From the NCBI RefSeq assembly GCF_001644015.1, contig NZ_LUUI01000114.1, positions 23,178 through 87,177 on the forward strand: a stretch of 64,000 nt of DNA, written 5' to 3'. The position numbers and the translations under genes were made by a program. Positions within the stretch are counted from its first letter, which is position 1. Each line of letters begins with the position of its first letter. The DNA comes from Methylomonas lenta. GTDB taxonomy: Bacteria > Pseudomonadota > Gammaproteobacteria > Methylococcales > Methylomonadaceae. Positions 26,128 through 36,250 of this stretch are shown here, piece after piece. The notes beneath the pieces were generated by a model that worked only from the letters and a program-made list of their open reading frames with translations, was not told where the DNA came from and made no database searches.

Positions 26128-26730
26128 ATGAAATTATCCCCGTTTGTTTTACGTAGTTTGCTGATTTTATCGTTGTTATTGCAAGTGGCTTGTTTGGGTA
26201 CCACGCCGCCTTCACAATTTTATTTGCTAGAGCCATTGGCTGAAACCGATGCGATGCTAGCAAATGCGAATGCTGCCAAAATAACCTTGGCGTTATCGCC
26301 GGTGCGGATTCCTCATTATCTGGAACGTCCGCAAATTGTCACAGCTGCCGGCAAAAACACCTATCAACTGGATGAATTCCATCGCTGGGCCGAAAATCTG
26401 GGCGACAATATGACGCGAGTCATGTTGCAGGATTTAACCGTCATAGTGCCTGCAGATGTCGTGATGTCGACGACAAATAGAGCCAAGCAAGCTGAATTTC
26501 ACTTGTCTGTCAATATTTTGGAATTTTACATTGATCCGCAAGGCCAAGCCCAACTAAACGCACAATGGCAAGTCAGCAAAGGTAAGGATGTTGTTTTGAG
26601 CCAAAATACGGCCTATCAGGTGCCGGCTGGCAATGAAGATGTACAAAGTAAAATCGAAGCGCTAAACCAATGTTTAAATTTTCTCAATCAGGATATTGCT
26701 ACGGCAATCAAGGCTATATCAGTGCATTGA
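26128..26730 (+). CDS. ABC-type transport auxiliary lipoprotein (PqiC-like)
   Basis: A 200-residue protein with a lipoprotein-like leader (MKLSPFVLRSLLILSLLLQV then AC at about Cys22; the lipobox QVAC is suboptimal). It is followed by the ABC_trans_aux/PqiC domain: FYLLEPL, VRIPHYLERPQIVT, FHRWAENLGDNMTRVM. PqiC-type lipoproteins sit in the outer membrane and complete MCE transport systems. Start chosen at ATG 26128, immediately after the MCE gene. The frame opens further upstream inside that gene but without a plausible leader. Confidence 0.82.
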   Translation: MKLSPFVLRSLLILSLLLQVACLGTTPPSQFYLLEPLAETDAMLANANAAKITLALSPVRIPHYLERPQIVTAAGKNTYQLDEFHRWAENLGDNMTRVMLQDLTVIVPADVVMSTTNRAKQAEFHLSVNILEFYIDPQGQAQLNAQWQVSKGKDVVLSQNTAYQVPAGNEDVQSKIEALNQCLNFLNQDIATAIKAISVH

Positions 26731-26845
26731 TTTAGCTTTAGCCATCGATAGCTTTCAAACTGGCTGAATAAATCCGTTTGGATGAAGTCAGTGTTTGCAA
26801 GTCTGATCGGCAATTTTTAGCGCAACAAATAATCACTCAAGTTTA

Positions 26846-27817
26846 ATGGAAAACAAAATCAATCGGCGTTTTTGCGTTGCCCCGATGCTGGATTGGACGG
26901 ATAGGCATTGTCGATATTTTTACCGATTATTATCTAGGCATGCAGTGCTATACACAGAAATGGTCACCACAGGGGCGATTTTACACGGCAACTCAGAACG
27001 GCATTTGCAGTTTAATCAAGCAGAGCATCCTGTCGCTTTACAGTTGGGTGGTAGCAATCCGCCGGATTTGGCTTTATGTGCCAAAATTGCTGAAGACTAT
27101 GGTTATGATGAGGTTAATTTGAACATCGGTTGCCCCAGCGATAGGGTGCAGAATGGTCGATTTGGTGCCTGTTTGATGGCAGAACCCGCATTGGTGGCTG
27201 AGTGTGTGGCGGCGATGCGGCAGGCGGTGTCGATTCCGGTGACAGTAAAATCCCGTATTGGGATTGATGATCGTGATTCTTATGCCGAGTTAACACAGTT
27301 TGTGGGTGATGTTGCAGCCAGCGGCTGTGAGACTTTTATCATTCACGCCCGTAAAGCCTGGCTGTCAGGCTTGTCGCCCAAACAAAACAGACATATTCCG
27401 CCTTTGCGTTATGATGTGGTTCTTCAGCTTAAGCAGGATTTTCCGCAGCTGGAAATCATAATTAATGGTGGTATCGATACTCTGGATACCTGTTTAACAT
27501 TACTAAACACCGTTGATGGTGTCATGCTCGGCCGAGAGATTTATCACAATCCTTACCTTCTCAGTGAGGTAGATAATCGTTTATTTGGCGATCACTTTCC
27601 ACTGAAAACGCGGCAGGAATTGATACTGGCTTTGATTCCCTATGTGCAACAGCAGTTACAGCAAGGTGTACGCTTGAATACTATGGCTCGCCATTTGCTG
27701 GGATTGTTTCATGGCGTGGATGGTGCGCGAGCCTGGCGCCGGCATATCAGCGAAAATGCCAACAAACAAGGCGCCGATGAACAGGTATTGTTGCGCGCCT
27801 TAGAATTTACAGTTTGA
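26846..27817 (+). CDS. dusA: tRNA-dihydrouridine(20/20a) synthase
   Basis: A 323-residue FMN enzyme that reduces uridine 20/20a in tRNA. Signs of DusA are [46 protein letters not shown] with the catalytic Cys, TVKSRIGID, the [18 protein letters not shown] block found specifically in DusA, and [13 protein letters not shown]. It stands after the lipid transport operon with a 115-bp gap and is followed by folE 43 bp downstream. Confidence 0.94.
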   Translation: MENKINRRFCVAPMLDWTDRHCRYFYRLLSRHAVLYTEMVTTGAILHGNSERHLQFNQAEHPVALQLGGSNPPDLALCAKIAEDYGYDEVNLNIGCPSDRVQNGRFGACLMAEPALVAECVAAMRQAVSIPVTVKSRIGIDDRDSYAELTQFVGDVAASGCETFIIHARKAWLSGLSPKQNRHIPPLRYDVVLQLKQDFPQLEIIINGGIDTLDTCLTLLNTVDGVMLGREIYHNPYLLSEVDNRLFGDHFPLKTRQELILALIPYVQQQLQQGVRLNTMARHLLGLFHGVDGARAWRRHISENANKQGADEQVLLRALEFTV

Positions 27818-27860
27818 TACTGTATACTCGGAACATTTTTTACGCAGGGTTGGGTTGGTG

Positions 27861-28406
27861 ATGGAAGAATATTTCTCCAAAATTATTCAGGCAATCGGTG
27901 AAGATGTAAATCGTGAAGGTTTACGTGACACGCCGAAACGGGCTGCAAAAGCCTTTAAATTTCTTAATAATGGTTACGAAAAAAGCCTGGATGAAGTGCT
28001 AAATGGCGCGATTTTTCAGGCCGACACCGAAGATATGGTGATCGTCAAGGATATCGAACTGTATTCCTTGTGTGAACATCATCTATTACCTTTTATTGGT
28101 AAATGTCACATCGGTTATTTGCCACAAGGTAAGGTGCTGGGTTTATCCAAGTTGGCGCGAATTGTGGATATGTACGGACGTCGCTTACAGATTCAGGAGC
28201 AATTGACTCGCCAAATTGCCACTGCCGTGCAAACTGCCGTTAATGCGCGCGGGGTAGCCGTTGTCATTGAAGCCAAGCATTTATGCATGATGATGCGAGG
28301 CGTGGAAAAACAGAATTCGGTGATGACCACATCAGTGATGACCGGTATTTTTCGCGAAGAAATCAGTACCCGTTCTGAGTTTTTGAATCTAATCAATCGT
28401 AGATAA
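27861..28406 (+). CDS. folE: GTP cyclohydrolase I
   Basis: A 181-residue enzyme that converts GTP to 7,8-dihydroneopterin triphosphate, the first step of folate synthesis. Zinc ligands are visible in [11 protein letters not shown] and [30 protein letters not shown] and [13 protein letters not shown] are the other conserved blocks. Three tandem start triplets (TTG, GTG, ATG at 27855, 27858, 27861) occur; I choose the ATG, with AGGG about 10 bp ahead. The next gene, hemH, starts 9 bp after the stop. Confidence 0.94.
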   Translation: MEEYFSKIIQAIGEDVNREGLRDTPKRAAKAFKFLNNGYEKSLDEVLNGAIFQADTEDMVIVKDIELYSLCEHHLLPFIGKCHIGYLPQGKVLGLSKLARIVDMYGRRLQIQEQLTRQIATAVQTAVNARGVAVVIEAKHLCMMMRGVEKQNSVMTTSVMTGIFREEISTRSEFLNLINRR

Positions 28407-28415
28407 TAATCGGCC

Positions 28416-29393
28416 ATGTTTGAGAACCTGGAAAAGAAAACCGGCGTATTGCTGGTTAATTTGGGCTCACCTGCTAGCACAAGTACCCGTGATGTCAGAG
28501 CCTTTTTGCGCGAGTTCTTGGGTGATCCGCGGGTGGTGAATCTCCCGCGTCCATTATGGTGGATGATCTTGAATTTGTTTGTGCTGCCGTTTCGGCCAAA
28601 AAAATCCGCGCATGCTTATAAAACTATTTGGACCGATAAGGGCTCGCCGCTGATCGTATTGACTCAGCAATTAACCGAAAAGCTGGCTAAACGTTATGCC
28701 AGTGAGCAATTGTTGATCGATTGTGCCATGCGTTATGGTAAGCCGGCTTTGCGGGAAAAATTGCAAGATTTTAAAAAACAGGGTGTAGAAGATATTATTA
28801 TCCTGCCGCTGTATCCGCAGTATTCGTCTACGACAACCGCTTCTATTTTTGATGTAGTGGCTGATGAGTTTATCAGTTGGCGGCACATGCCGTCACTGCG
28901 ATTTGTCAGTGATTATTATCAGAGCCCAACCTATATCAAAGCGCTGGCGGACTCGATTCGAGCGCATTGGCAAACGCATGGACAGGCCGCGTTATTGCTA
29001 ATGTCATTTCACGGTTTGCCGGCAAAATTGACGGAATGGGGCGATCCTTACTTTTATCACTGTCAAGCCACGGCTCGTTTACTGGCAGACGAGTTGCAAT
29101 TAAACGATACCCAATGGCGGTTAGTGTTTCAATCTCGCTTTGGTAAAGCCGAATGGCTGAAACCTTATTGTGTTGAGGTGTTACAGGATTTACCAAAACA
29201 GGATATCAAGCAAATTGATCTGGTGTGTCCGGGCTTTGGGGTGGATTGTCTGGAAACCCTGGAAGAAATTGCCATCACCAATAAAGAAATTTTCATGGAA
29301 GCAGGCGGTAAGAGTTATCGGTATATTCCTGCCTTGAATGATGATGATGCCCATGTCGAGCTAATGGCTGAATTAATAAAATCCGCCCGTTAA
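28416..29393 (+). CDS. hemH: Ferrochelatase
   Basis: A 325-residue enzyme inserting Fe2+ into protoporphyrin IX, the last step of protoheme synthesis. Conserved blocks are GVLLVNLGSPAS, FLREFLGDPRVV, PLYPQYSSTTTAS, LLMSFHGLP with the metal-binding His, YFYHCQATARLL, FQSRFGKAEWLKP and CPGFGVDCLETLEEI with the catalytic Glu. It lacks C-terminal Cys ligands for a 2Fe-2S cluster. It is cotranscribed with folE. Confidence 0.95.
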   Translation: MFENLEKKTGVLLVNLGSPASTSTRDVRAFLREFLGDPRVVNLPRPLWWMILNLFVLPFRPKKSAHAYKTIWTDKGSPLIVLTQQLTEKLAKRYASEQLLIDCAMRYGKPALREKLQDFKKQGVEDIIILPLYPQYSSTTTASIFDVVADEFISWRHMPSLRFVSDYYQSPTYIKALADSIRAHWQTHGQAALLLMSFHGLPAKLTEWGDPYFYHCQATARLLADELQLNDTQWRLVFQSRFGKAEWLKPYCVEVLQDLPKQDIKQIDLVCPGFGVDCLETLEEIAITNKEIFMEAGGKSYRYIPALNDDDAHVELMAELIKSAR

Positions 29394-29420
29394 GCGGAAT
29401 AAAAAAACCGGGGAGGCAAC

Positions 29421-31019
29421 ATGCAACAAAATATTTTACAAAGCTGGGCAGATGATGAATGGCCAGTGATTCGAAAAAGTAAGCCGTTACCAACCGGGGA
29501 AGGCGTATTGGATCAAGGGGCTTTTGATGCCATTGAAGTTGACGAACTATTCGATAACGTCAACTATGCCAACACAATCGCGGGTCAAACTGTACTGTAT
29601 CGATCATTGACGCAGCCTTTGGATAATCTTGATGCTATCGCCGCCAAACAACAGGCTGTGCGAGAAATTCGGGATAATCCGGATGTGCGGGCGAATGTAG
29701 AAAACATAGTTTCCAGTGCAGTTACTGGTGAAAGTCGATTGTATTTGTTGTTGTTTGGTGAATTTCTGGGTGGTTTTGGTACGGCGCGCGAAGATAATCA
29801 AATTGAAGGATACGGCTATAAACAATATCGGCGCGGCATTAATGCTGTGTTGAATCTGGTTGGCGCCATTCAAAACTCGGGCACTCCGCAAAGTCCATAT
29901 TTGCAAAGTGTGTTTAATAAAATTGCTAGCTTTGCGCAAAGCAATGATTACTCGCTGATGGTAGGGCCGGTTTATAACAGCGAAAAAGGTATCCAAAGCA
30001 AGGAAGAGCGCAAGAACTCGTTTTCACCAGCCACAATTTTCCGCCCAACCTTGTTTAAGCCCCTATTGATCGGTATGTTGCTGGCTGCTATTTGGGGGGT
30101 GGTGAAAATATTTCCTACTGATATGTTCCAGTTTTCCAAAGACGGCATTTCGGTAGCTTCAGTATTTTTCTTTCCTTTGATGTTTGCCTATATTCCGATA
30201 ATTGGTGGTTATGATAAGGAAAATTGCATTATTCCACTACGTAATCGTTTCAAGAGCTCGCAGGCTTTAGGTGAATTGCTGGATGGTCTTGGGCAGCTTG
30301 ATGAATTGCTGGCTTTTATAAAATATGCCGAGGCCTATGGCAGTGAAACAATTTTGCCGGACATGCAAGCAACCGATCACCACAGCATGAAGCTGGTTGG
30401 CGCGAAAAACCCAGTTTTGGGGCATAAAAATCCAGAGTATGTTGCTAACGATTTTGCCATGGAAGAGGATCGATTGATTTGTGTAACCGGGCCTAATAGC
30501 GGTGGTAAAACTGCATTTTGCAAAACCGTTACTCAAGTTCAATTACTGGCACAAATTGGTTGTTATGTGCCGGCTAAATCGGCCAAGCTCAGCGTGGCAG
30601 ACAAGATTTTTTATCAAGCGCCCGAAATCAGTCATCTTGATGATGGAGAAGGCCGCTTCGGCACCGAACTGAAGCGCACCCGGGATATTTTCCTGGCAAG
30701 CACTGCAAAAAGCTTGCTGGTACTTGACGAAATGGCAGAAGGCACTACCTTTGAAGAGAAGATGCAGTCTTCGATTGACGTTTTAGACGGATTTTATCGT
30801 AAAGGAAATAGCACTATTTTGATTACTCATAACCATCAATTAGTGGATGTATTTGTCAAAAGAGGCACAACGACACCGAAGCAAGTTGAATTTGCCGACG
30901 ACTTGCCTACCTTTAAATTGATACCCGGTATTTCAAGGGTCAGTCATGCCGATAGGGTGGCTAAAAAAATCGGCTTTTCTAAACAAGACATCGAAAATTA
31001 TCTGACCAAATCAACATGA
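29421..31019 (+). CDS. MutS-family ATPase, orphan type
   Basis: A 532-residue protein. Its C-terminal third is a MutS ATPase domain: Walker [14 protein letters not shown] (about residue 355), [14 protein letters not shown], Walker [17 protein letters not shown] and LITHNHQ. The N-terminal half has a MutS core-like helical region ([19 protein letters not shown]) interrupted by two membrane-like stretches ([17 protein letters not shown] and [17 protein letters not shown]). It has no MutS mismatch-recognition domain and no MutS2 Smr domain. It may be a membrane-associated MutS relative; function unknown. GGGGAGG lies ahead of the ATG, and purT overlaps its stop. Confidence 0.72.
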   Translation: MQQNILQSWADDEWPVIRKSKPLPTGEGVLDQGAFDAIEVDELFDNVNYANTIAGQTVLYRSLTQPLDNLDAIAAKQQAVREIRDNPDVRANVENIVSSAVTGESRLYLLLFGEFLGGFGTAREDNQIEGYGYKQYRRGINAVLNLVGAIQNSGTPQSPYLQSVFNKIASFAQSNDYSLMVGPVYNSEKGIQSKEERKNSFSPATIFRPTLFKPLLIGMLLAAIWGVVKIFPTDMFQFSKDGISVASVFFFPLMFAYIPIIGGYDKENCIIPLRNRFKSSQALGELLDGLGQLDELLAFIKYAEAYGSETILPDMQATDHHSMKLVGAKNPVLGHKNPEYVANDFAMEEDRLICVTGPNSGGKTAFCKTVTQVQLLAQIGCYVPAKSAKLSVADKIFYQAPEISHLDDGEGRFGTELKRTRDIFLASTAKSLLVLDEMAEGTTFEEKMQSSIDVLDGFYRKGNSTILITHNHQLVDVFVKRGTTTPKQVEFADDLPTFKLIPGISRVSHADRVAKKIGFSKQDIENYLTKST

Positions 31020-32218
31020 GAATAGGTACCCCTGGCAGTTTGACTGCTACTAAAGCGATGTTATTGGGTAGCGGTGAGCTAGGAAAAGAAGTCGCTATTT
31101 CACTGCAGCGTTTCGGGGTTGAGGTGATTGCTGTTGATCGGTATCCGCATGCGCCTGCCATGCAAGTGGCGCATCGCAGTCATGTCATTGATATGACTGA
31201 TGCGGCAGCGGTAAAGTCACTGATTGCTGCTGAAAAACCTGATTTCATCGTACCGGAAATTGAAGCCATTGCTACTGCTGCCTTGGCTGAAATAGAAGCG
31301 GAAGGTGAAGTGAAAATAGTACCTAATGCCAGAGCTATTCAATTGACCATGAATCGGGAAGGAATTCGACAAATGGCTGCTGAAGAATTGGGTTTACCTA
31401 CTTCGAAATATGCTTTTGCCGAGACGTTTGAACAATTACAGGCTGCTGTGGCGGATGGAATTGGTTATCCCTGTTTTATCAAGCCCACCATGTCTTCGTC
31501 CGGTAAGGGGCAGTCGATGGTGAAAAGTGCTGATGATTTGCAATCAGCTTGGGATTATGCCAAAGCGGGCGGTCGTACTGATACCGGTAAAGTTATTGTC
31601 GAAGCCAAAATCGAATTTGACTTTGAAATTACTTTGCTGACAGTGCGAGCCTTGAATGCCGAAGGACTGGTAGAAACGCATTTTTGCGAGCCGATTGGGC
31701 ACGTGCAAGAAAATGGCGATTATCGGGAAAGTTGGCAGCCGCAAGCTATGTCAGAAAATGCTATTCAATTATCTCAGCAGATTGCCGCTAAAGTGACGGA
31801 GGCCTTGGGTGGCTTGGGATTATTCGGTGTCGAATTGTTCGTGCAAGGCGATCAGGTCTGGTTTAGTGAAGTCAGTCCGCGTCCGCACGATACCGGTATG
31901 GTGACCATGGTCAGTCAGCGTCAAACTGAATTTGATTTGCACGCGCGGGCAATTTTAGGTTTACCTGTTGATACGGCTTTACTTAAAGTCGCCGCTAGTG
32001 CAGTGATTCTGGGTGGCATCAATGCTAAAGCAGTGATGTTTCAGGGGTTGGAGCAGGCGTTAAATGTGGCTGAAACCGATGTACGCCTATTTGGTAAGCC
32101 AGAGGCTTTTGTCGCGCGTCGTATGGGGGTGGCGTTGGCTACTGCCGAATCTGTCGTCGAGGCCAGAGCGAAAGCGGTCAAGGCGGCAAGTCTGATTACG
32201 GTTTTAGAAGCGAGTTAA
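31016..32218 (+). CDS. purT: Formate-dependent phosphoribosylglycinamide formyltransferase
   Basis: A 400-residue ATP-grasp enzyme making formyl-GAR from GAR, formate and ATP in purine synthesis. Visible blocks are [77 protein letters not shown] and [14 protein letters not shown] formate-dependent enzyme is sensible in a C1-using bacterium. It starts inside the end of the MutS-like gene (ATGA overlap). Confidence 0.95.
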   Translation: MRIGTPGSLTATKAMLLGSGELGKEVAISLQRFGVEVIAVDRYPHAPAMQVAHRSHVIDMTDAAAVKSLIAAEKPDFIVPEIEAIATAALAEIEAEGEVKIVPNARAIQLTMNREGIRQMAAEELGLPTSKYAFAETFEQLQAAVADGIGYPCFIKPTMSSSGKGQSMVKSADDLQSAWDYAKAGGRTDTGKVIVEAKIEFDFEITLLTVRALNAEGLVETHFCEPIGHVQENGDYRESWQPQAMSENAIQLSQQIAAKVTEALGGLGLFGVELFVQGDQVWFSEVSPRPHDTGMVTMVSQRQTEFDLHARAILGLPVDTALLKVAASAVILGGINAKAVMFQGLEQALNVAETDVRLFGKPEAFVARRMGVALATAESVVEARAKAVKAASLITVLEAS

Positions 32219-32240
32219 GACTATCGATAAGGAAATGTGG

Positions 32241-32822
32241 ATGAAGCTGTTAAAAAATGCTGTTTTAATCATGTTGATAGGCATTTCTTCGTTTGCGTCT
32301 GCCGATATTTATAAACGTATTGGCGTAAATGGCCGAGTGTATTACACCGATCGTCCGGAAAAAGGGCTGGGGTATCGGTTAATCATCCGTACGCCACCTA
32401 AAACCTATACGCATGATTTAAAGTTCATGACGGGCAACAAGCTGAAATTTAAGGACATGGTTGCTAGAGCAGCCGTTAAGCATCAAATGGATCCGAAGTT
32501 GCTTCACGCAGTAATCCAGGCAGAGTCTGCTTATAATCCGCATGCCGTGTCATCAGCAGGTGCCGTGGGTTTGATGCAATTGATGCCGGATACTGCTCGC
32601 AGATACGGTGTGAATGATAGGCATGATGCCGAACAAAATATTGATGGTGGCACGCGATATCTGAAAGATTTGCTGGCCATGTTTAATTCCAATCTGAAAT
32701 TGGCCGTGGCAGGGTATAACGCCGGAGAGGGTGCGGTGATGAAATATAATTACACTGTGCCACCGTATCGTGAAACCCAGAATTACGTTCAGCATGTACT
32801 CAAACTTTACGGGAAAAGTTGA
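32241..32822 (+). CDS. Lytic transglycosylase, SLT domain with DUF4124-like N-terminus
   Basis: A 193-residue periplasmic protein. It has a signal peptide (MKLLKNAVLIMLIGISSFASA), a short DUF4124-like segment (DIYKRIGVNGRVYYTDRP) and a lysozyme-like SLT domain with the catalytic Glu in QAESAYNPHAVS, GLMQLMPDTARRYGV and AVAGYNAGEGAV. It cleaves peptidoglycan glycan strands. Start chosen at ATG 32241, because AAGGA lies 7 bp ahead; ATG 32235 is too close to it. The following HDOD gene overlaps its stop. Confidence 0.88.
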   Translation: MKLLKNAVLIMLIGISSFASADIYKRIGVNGRVYYTDRPEKGLGYRLIIRTPPKTYTHDLKFMTGNKLKFKDMVARAAVKHQMDPKLLHAVIQAESAYNPHAVSSAGAVGLMQLMPDTARRYGVNDRHDAEQNIDGGTRYLKDLLAMFNSNLKLAVAGYNAGEGAVMKYNYTVPPYRETQNYVQHVLKLYGKS

Positions 32823-33709
32823 ACGTGACCTACCAAACCCCATCTGCAGTTGTTGCCGAGACAAAAGATTTATTTTCTTTGCCGGATATCTATTTTCAAG
32901 TCAATGAAATGATTCGAGATCCGCGCTTCAGTATGGCGGACATCGGCAGTGTAATTGCCAAAGACCCTGTTTTGTCAGCCCGATTGTTAAGGTTGGTGAA
33001 TAGTTCTTTTTACGGATTCCAGTCTCGAATCGATACAATTACCCGAGCTATAACGATAGTCGGAATCGATGATCTTTATAATTTGGTTGTTGCCACCTGC
33101 GTGCTGGATAAGTTTGCCAAAATTCCTACCGACTTAGTCGATATGACGGCTTTCTGGATGCGCAGTGTGCATTGTGGGGTGGTGAATAAATTATTGGCTA
33201 AATGCTGTGGGGTAATGAACACCGAGCGTCTGTTTTTGGCGGGTTTGCTGCATGATATCGGTTCATTAGTGTTATACCAAGCTATGCCGGATCAAGCCAG
33301 AAGCGTGTTAATGGCAATCAGACAGGATAGGCGCTTACTCACCAGTTTTGAGCAGGAAATATTGGGTTTCACACATGCCGATGTCGGTCGAGAGTTGTTA
33401 AAAGCTTGGGGTTTGCCGCAGTCTCTCTACGAAGTGGTGGGGTGTTATCGGCAACCGGATTTTGCTGTTAATCACAAGCTGGATGCGACTTTATTGAATC
33501 TGGCTAGTCGGTTGGTTGATGATCAGGAATATGGCAGGTTGATTGAGCAAACCCTGGTGGAAACTTCGGATCATACCTTAGATTTTCTGCGCTTGAATAG
33601 GGAGCAGGTCGAACAAGTCATGCAGCAGGCGGACATTGAGTTTGAACAGGTTTTTGAACAAATCTTACCGCCCATCAAGCGTGATCAGGGGATTGCCAGG
33701 CCACATTGA
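32819..33709 (+). CDS. HDOD domain signalling protein
   Basis: A 296-residue cytoplasmic protein consisting mainly of one HDOD domain: IYFQVNEMIRDPRFSMADIG, LSARLLRLVNSSFYGF, AITIVGIDDLYNLVVA, and LHDIGSLVLYQAMP. HDOD domains resemble HD phosphohydrolases and usually act in c-di-GMP or stress signalling without catalysis. The start is uncertain: TTG 32819 overlaps the previous stop (TTGA), while GTG 32825 has a better spaced GGGA. The 3' end overlaps the convergent yceF gene by 25 bp. Confidence 0.82.
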   Translation: MNVTYQTPSAVVAETKDLFSLPDIYFQVNEMIRDPRFSMADIGSVIAKDPVLSARLLRLVNSSFYGFQSRIDTITRAITIVGIDDLYNLVVATCVLDKFAKIPTDLVDMTAFWMRSVHCGVVNKLLAKCCGVMNTERLFLAGLLHDIGSLVLYQAMPDQARSVLMAIRQDRRLLTSFEQEILGFTHADVGRELLKAWGLPQSLYEVVGCYRQPDFAVNHKLDATLLNLASRLVDDQEYGRLIEQTLVETSDHTLDFLRLNREQVEQVMQQADIEFEQVFEQILPPIKRDQGIARPH

Positions 33710-34263
33710 TCGAGTAATTTAATAAGTTTTATCAGTGGTAAACCGATTAACGCATTGGGGTCTTCGCCCTCAATTTTGCTGAATAATGTAATGCCGTATC
33801 CTTCCGACATGAAGCTACCGGCACAATCAAACGCTTGCTCAATCGTTAGATAACGCTGAATTTGGCTATCGGACAGGTTTCGAAAGTGGACCTTGCAAAT
33901 ATCCAAGTCGGTAAAAGTGTGGCCGGATGCGCTATTAAGGACGCAGATTCCGGTAAAAAAACTGACTTTTTGACCGGATTGAGCTTGCAGTTGCTGGAAG
34001 GCTTTTTCACGATTGCCTGGCTTGCCTAATAGTATATTGCCAAAAGTGGCGACTTGGTCTGAGCCGATAATCAGATGGTTGGGGTATTTTTCAGCTACGG
34101 CTGCAGCTTTTTCAATGGCTAAGCGAATCGCCAGTGCGGAAGCTGATTCATTGGCTTGTGGACTTTCATCGATATGGCTGCTGTCATAAATAAAATCGAT
34201 CTGCAGCTTTTTCAAAAGCTCTCGGCGGTATTTAGAACTTGAGGCTAGAACAATTTTTTGCAT
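33685..34263 (-). CDS. yceF: Maf-like nucleotide pyrophosphatase (YceF type)
   Basis: A 192-residue Maf/HAM1-superfamily protein: IVLASSSKYRRELLKKL, the DESP motif, IIGSDQVATF with the catalytic Asp, LGKPGNREKAF, and FDCAGSFMSEGYGITLF. YceF-type members hydrolyse modified nucleotides such as m7GTP. It lies divergent to yceD-rpmF-plsX, the same location as E. coli yceF, which supports this subtype over MafA/YhdE. Confidence 0.88.
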   Translation of the reverse strand: MQKIVLASSSKYRRELLKKLQIDFIYDSSHIDESPQANESASALAIRLAIEKAAAVAEKYPNHLIIGSDQVATFGNILLGKPGNREKAFQQLQAQSGQKVSFFTGICVLNSASGHTFTDLDICKVHFRNLSDSQIQRYLTIEQAFDCAGSFMSEGYGITLFSKIEGEDPNALIGLPLIKLIKLLDQCGLAIP

Positions 34264-34330
34264 AGATTGAGTACTTGGAAATGGTTGTCTATTTGACGCA
34301 ACATTGACTAATCTGTATCATTGTACAGTT

Positions 34331-34849
34331 ATGTCAGACAAACTTCCCGACCTTATTGATCCTATGTTGTTCGCCGAAAGGCGGAGTGCATTGTCAGGTG
34401 TGATAAAAATAGCCTCGCTTGAGCGTTTGGCTGATTTTATCGTTAGCAACGATGGCGATATTAAAGTCGAAGTCTTGTTTGCCAAGCATGGTAAACAGGC
34501 TGTGATTGCTGGTAGCTTAAAAACGTCTTTGAGTCTGGAATGTCAATCCTGTTTGCAGGGTATGAGCTGGCCGCTTGATCTTTCATTCAAGCTGGGCATA
34601 GTCTCATCACTACAGGAAGCTGACCAGCTTAAGATTGATTGTGAGCCATTGATGTTTAATGGCGAAAAAGTGTCGTTGAATGAGCTGATTGAAGACGAGA
34701 TTTTGTTGGCACTGCCGGATTACCCTAAACATGAGTATGACTGCATGCTGAAACATAGCTCTAAGGATGCAAATTTTGACGGCGATAGTCAAAACCAAAC
34801 TAATAACCCTTTTTCTGTTTTAGCCAAACTTAAAAAAACTGGAGAGTAA
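34331..34849 (+). CDS. yceD: YceD/DUF177 family protein (23S rRNA accumulation protein)
   Basis: A 172-residue DUF177 protein. [20 protein letters not shown] starts the family domain. The Cys pair [12 protein letters not shown] and the later DYPKH-x-YDC segment correspond to the usual metal-type motif. YceD is needed for normal 23S rRNA levels in E. coli. It sits 2 bp before rpmF, the conserved position. The frame opens at TTG 34304, but ATG 34331 gives the standard start. Confidence 0.88.
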   Translation: MSDKLPDLIDPMLFAERRSALSGVIKIASLERLADFIVSNDGDIKVEVLFAKHGKQAVIAGSLKTSLSLECQSCLQGMSWPLDLSFKLGIVSSLQEADQLKIDCEPLMFNGEKVSLNELIEDEILLALPDYPKHEYDCMLKHSSKDANFDGDSQNQTNNPFSVLAKLKKTGE

Positions 34850-34851
34850 AA

Positions 34852-35037
34852 ATGGCAGTACAAAAGAGTAAAGTATCGCGTTCAAGACGCGGTCAACGTC
34901 GTTCACACGATTCTTTAACCAGCAAAACACTGGCACAAGATCCATTGACCGGCGAAATGCATTTGCGTCATCACATGACGCCTGATGGTTTTTTCAAAGG
35001 CCGTCAAGTCATCGCTAGCAACGTCGACGAAGAGTAA
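34852..35037 (+). CDS. rpmF: Large ribosomal subunit protein bL32
   Basis: A 61-residue basic protein beginning [20 protein letters not shown], continuing [20 protein letters not shown] and ending with [10 protein letters not shown]. This is the normal bL32 without the zinc Cys quartet. GGAGAG precedes the ATG. Followed by small hairpins before plsX. Confidence 0.95.
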   Translation: MAVQKSKVSRSRRGQRRSHDSLTSKTLAQDPLTGEMHLRHHMTPDGFFKGRQVIASNVDEE

Positions 35038-35073
35038 CTATTTAAAGACTGTTAGAATCCGCTGGTGGTGAGT

Positions 35074-35187
35074 TTTGCTGGTTTAATCAGCAAAGCCGAC
35101 TTAATTTTCATTAAGCAGCAACTGCGGTTTCTGCCAGCGTATTGACATGTTTGCTATCAAAGCCGACATATCATCTTTTGATATGTC
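35074..35187 (+). promoter_or_regulatory. Two small hairpins in the rpmF-plsX leader
   Basis: Stem TTTGCTG/CAGCAAA (35074-35080 with 35088-35094) and stem GACATATCA/TGATATGTC (35165-35173 with 35179-35187). The second is followed by a pyrimidine stretch. They could attenuate read-through from rpmF into the fatty-acid genes. A plsX-proximal promoter is likely in this 184-bp gap but I could not fix one. Confidence 0.3.
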
Positions 35188-35221
35188 TCCACTTTTCTAC
35201 TTCAAGGGTTAGGTCCTAAGC

Positions 35222-36250
35222 GTGAGCTCAACTCTCTCGATTGATGCTATGGGCGGGGATTTCGGTCCCCAGGTGACGATTCCTGCGTCACTAGCCTGTT
35301 TAAGAAAAAATCCCCAATTAAAATTGATTATGGTCGGTGACCAGGCTGTGCTGAATGACATGTTGTCGGATGCATTGCTTGAGTTTAAAGATCGAATCAG
35401 TATTCAGCATGCCTCGCAAGTCGTCGAAATGCATGAGCCACCGCAAAAGGCGCTGAAAAATAAAAAAGATTCCTCGATGCGGGTGGCTATTAACTTGGTC
35501 AAAGAAGGTCAGGCCGATGCTTGCGTCAGCGCTGGTAACACGGGTGCTTTAATGGCAACTGCGCGCTTTGTACTGAAAATGATTCCAGGTATCGAACGCC
35601 CAGCCATTATTTCAACCTTACCTTCTATTTTTGGTCACACACATATGCTGGACTTGGGCGGAAATGTCGATTCCAGTGCCGAGCAACTTTACCAATTTGC
35701 CGTGATGGGTGAAGAAGTGGTGAAGGCGGTTGAGAATATTGAGCGTCCTCGCGTGGGTTTGCTGAATATCGGTGAAGAAGACACCAAGGGTAATGAGCAA
35801 GTCAAAGCGGCGGCCAAGTTGCTGGAAAAGTCATCCCTGAATTACATCGGCTATGTGGAAGGTAATTCGATTAATGCCGGTAGTGTGAAAGTCGACTTAA
35901 TTGTCACAGATGGTTTTGTTGGCAATGTTGCCCTTAAATCCATAGAGGGTGCGGCAAAAATGATTGCGATGAAGTTGAAAGAGGCTTTTTCCCGCAATAT
36001 TTTCACGAAACTTGCAGGCCTAGCGGCTTATCCAGTATTAAAATTATTTAAAGATAGTATCGATCCGCGACTTTATAATGGTGCCAGTTTTATTGGTTTG
36101 CGTGGCTTGGTGATTAAAAGTCACGGTGGCGCAGATGCGTTGGCCTTTGAAACAGCAATTCAATTGGCAGAAGTTGAGGTTGAGAAAGATGTTATTCGTA
36201 AAATCAGTGAAAAACTTGAAAGTGCTTTGGCGCAGAAGGATACGGAATGA
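35222..36250 (+). CDS. plsX: Phosphate acyltransferase PlsX
   Basis: A 342-residue enzyme forming acyl-phosphate from acyl-ACP for phospholipid synthesis. It starts at GTG with [19 protein letters not shown], and has [27 protein letters not shown] in two conserved parts, [20 protein letters not shown] and [20 protein letters not shown] lies ahead of the GTG. fabH overlaps its stop by 4 bp. Confidence 0.95.
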   Translation: MSSTLSIDAMGGDFGPQVTIPASLACLRKNPQLKLIMVGDQAVLNDMLSDALLEFKDRISIQHASQVVEMHEPPQKALKNKKDSSMRVAINLVKEGQADACVSAGNTGALMATARFVLKMIPGIERPAIISTLPSIFGHTHMLDLGGNVDSSAEQLYQFAVMGEEVVKAVENIERPRVGLLNIGEEDTKGNEQVKAAAKLLEKSSLNYIGYVEGNSINAGSVKVDLIVTDGFVGNVALKSIEGAAKMIAMKLKEAFSRNIFTKLAGLAAYPVLKLFKDSIDPRLYNGASFIGLRGLVIKSHGGADALAFETAIQLAEVEVEKDVIRKISEKLESALAQKDTE

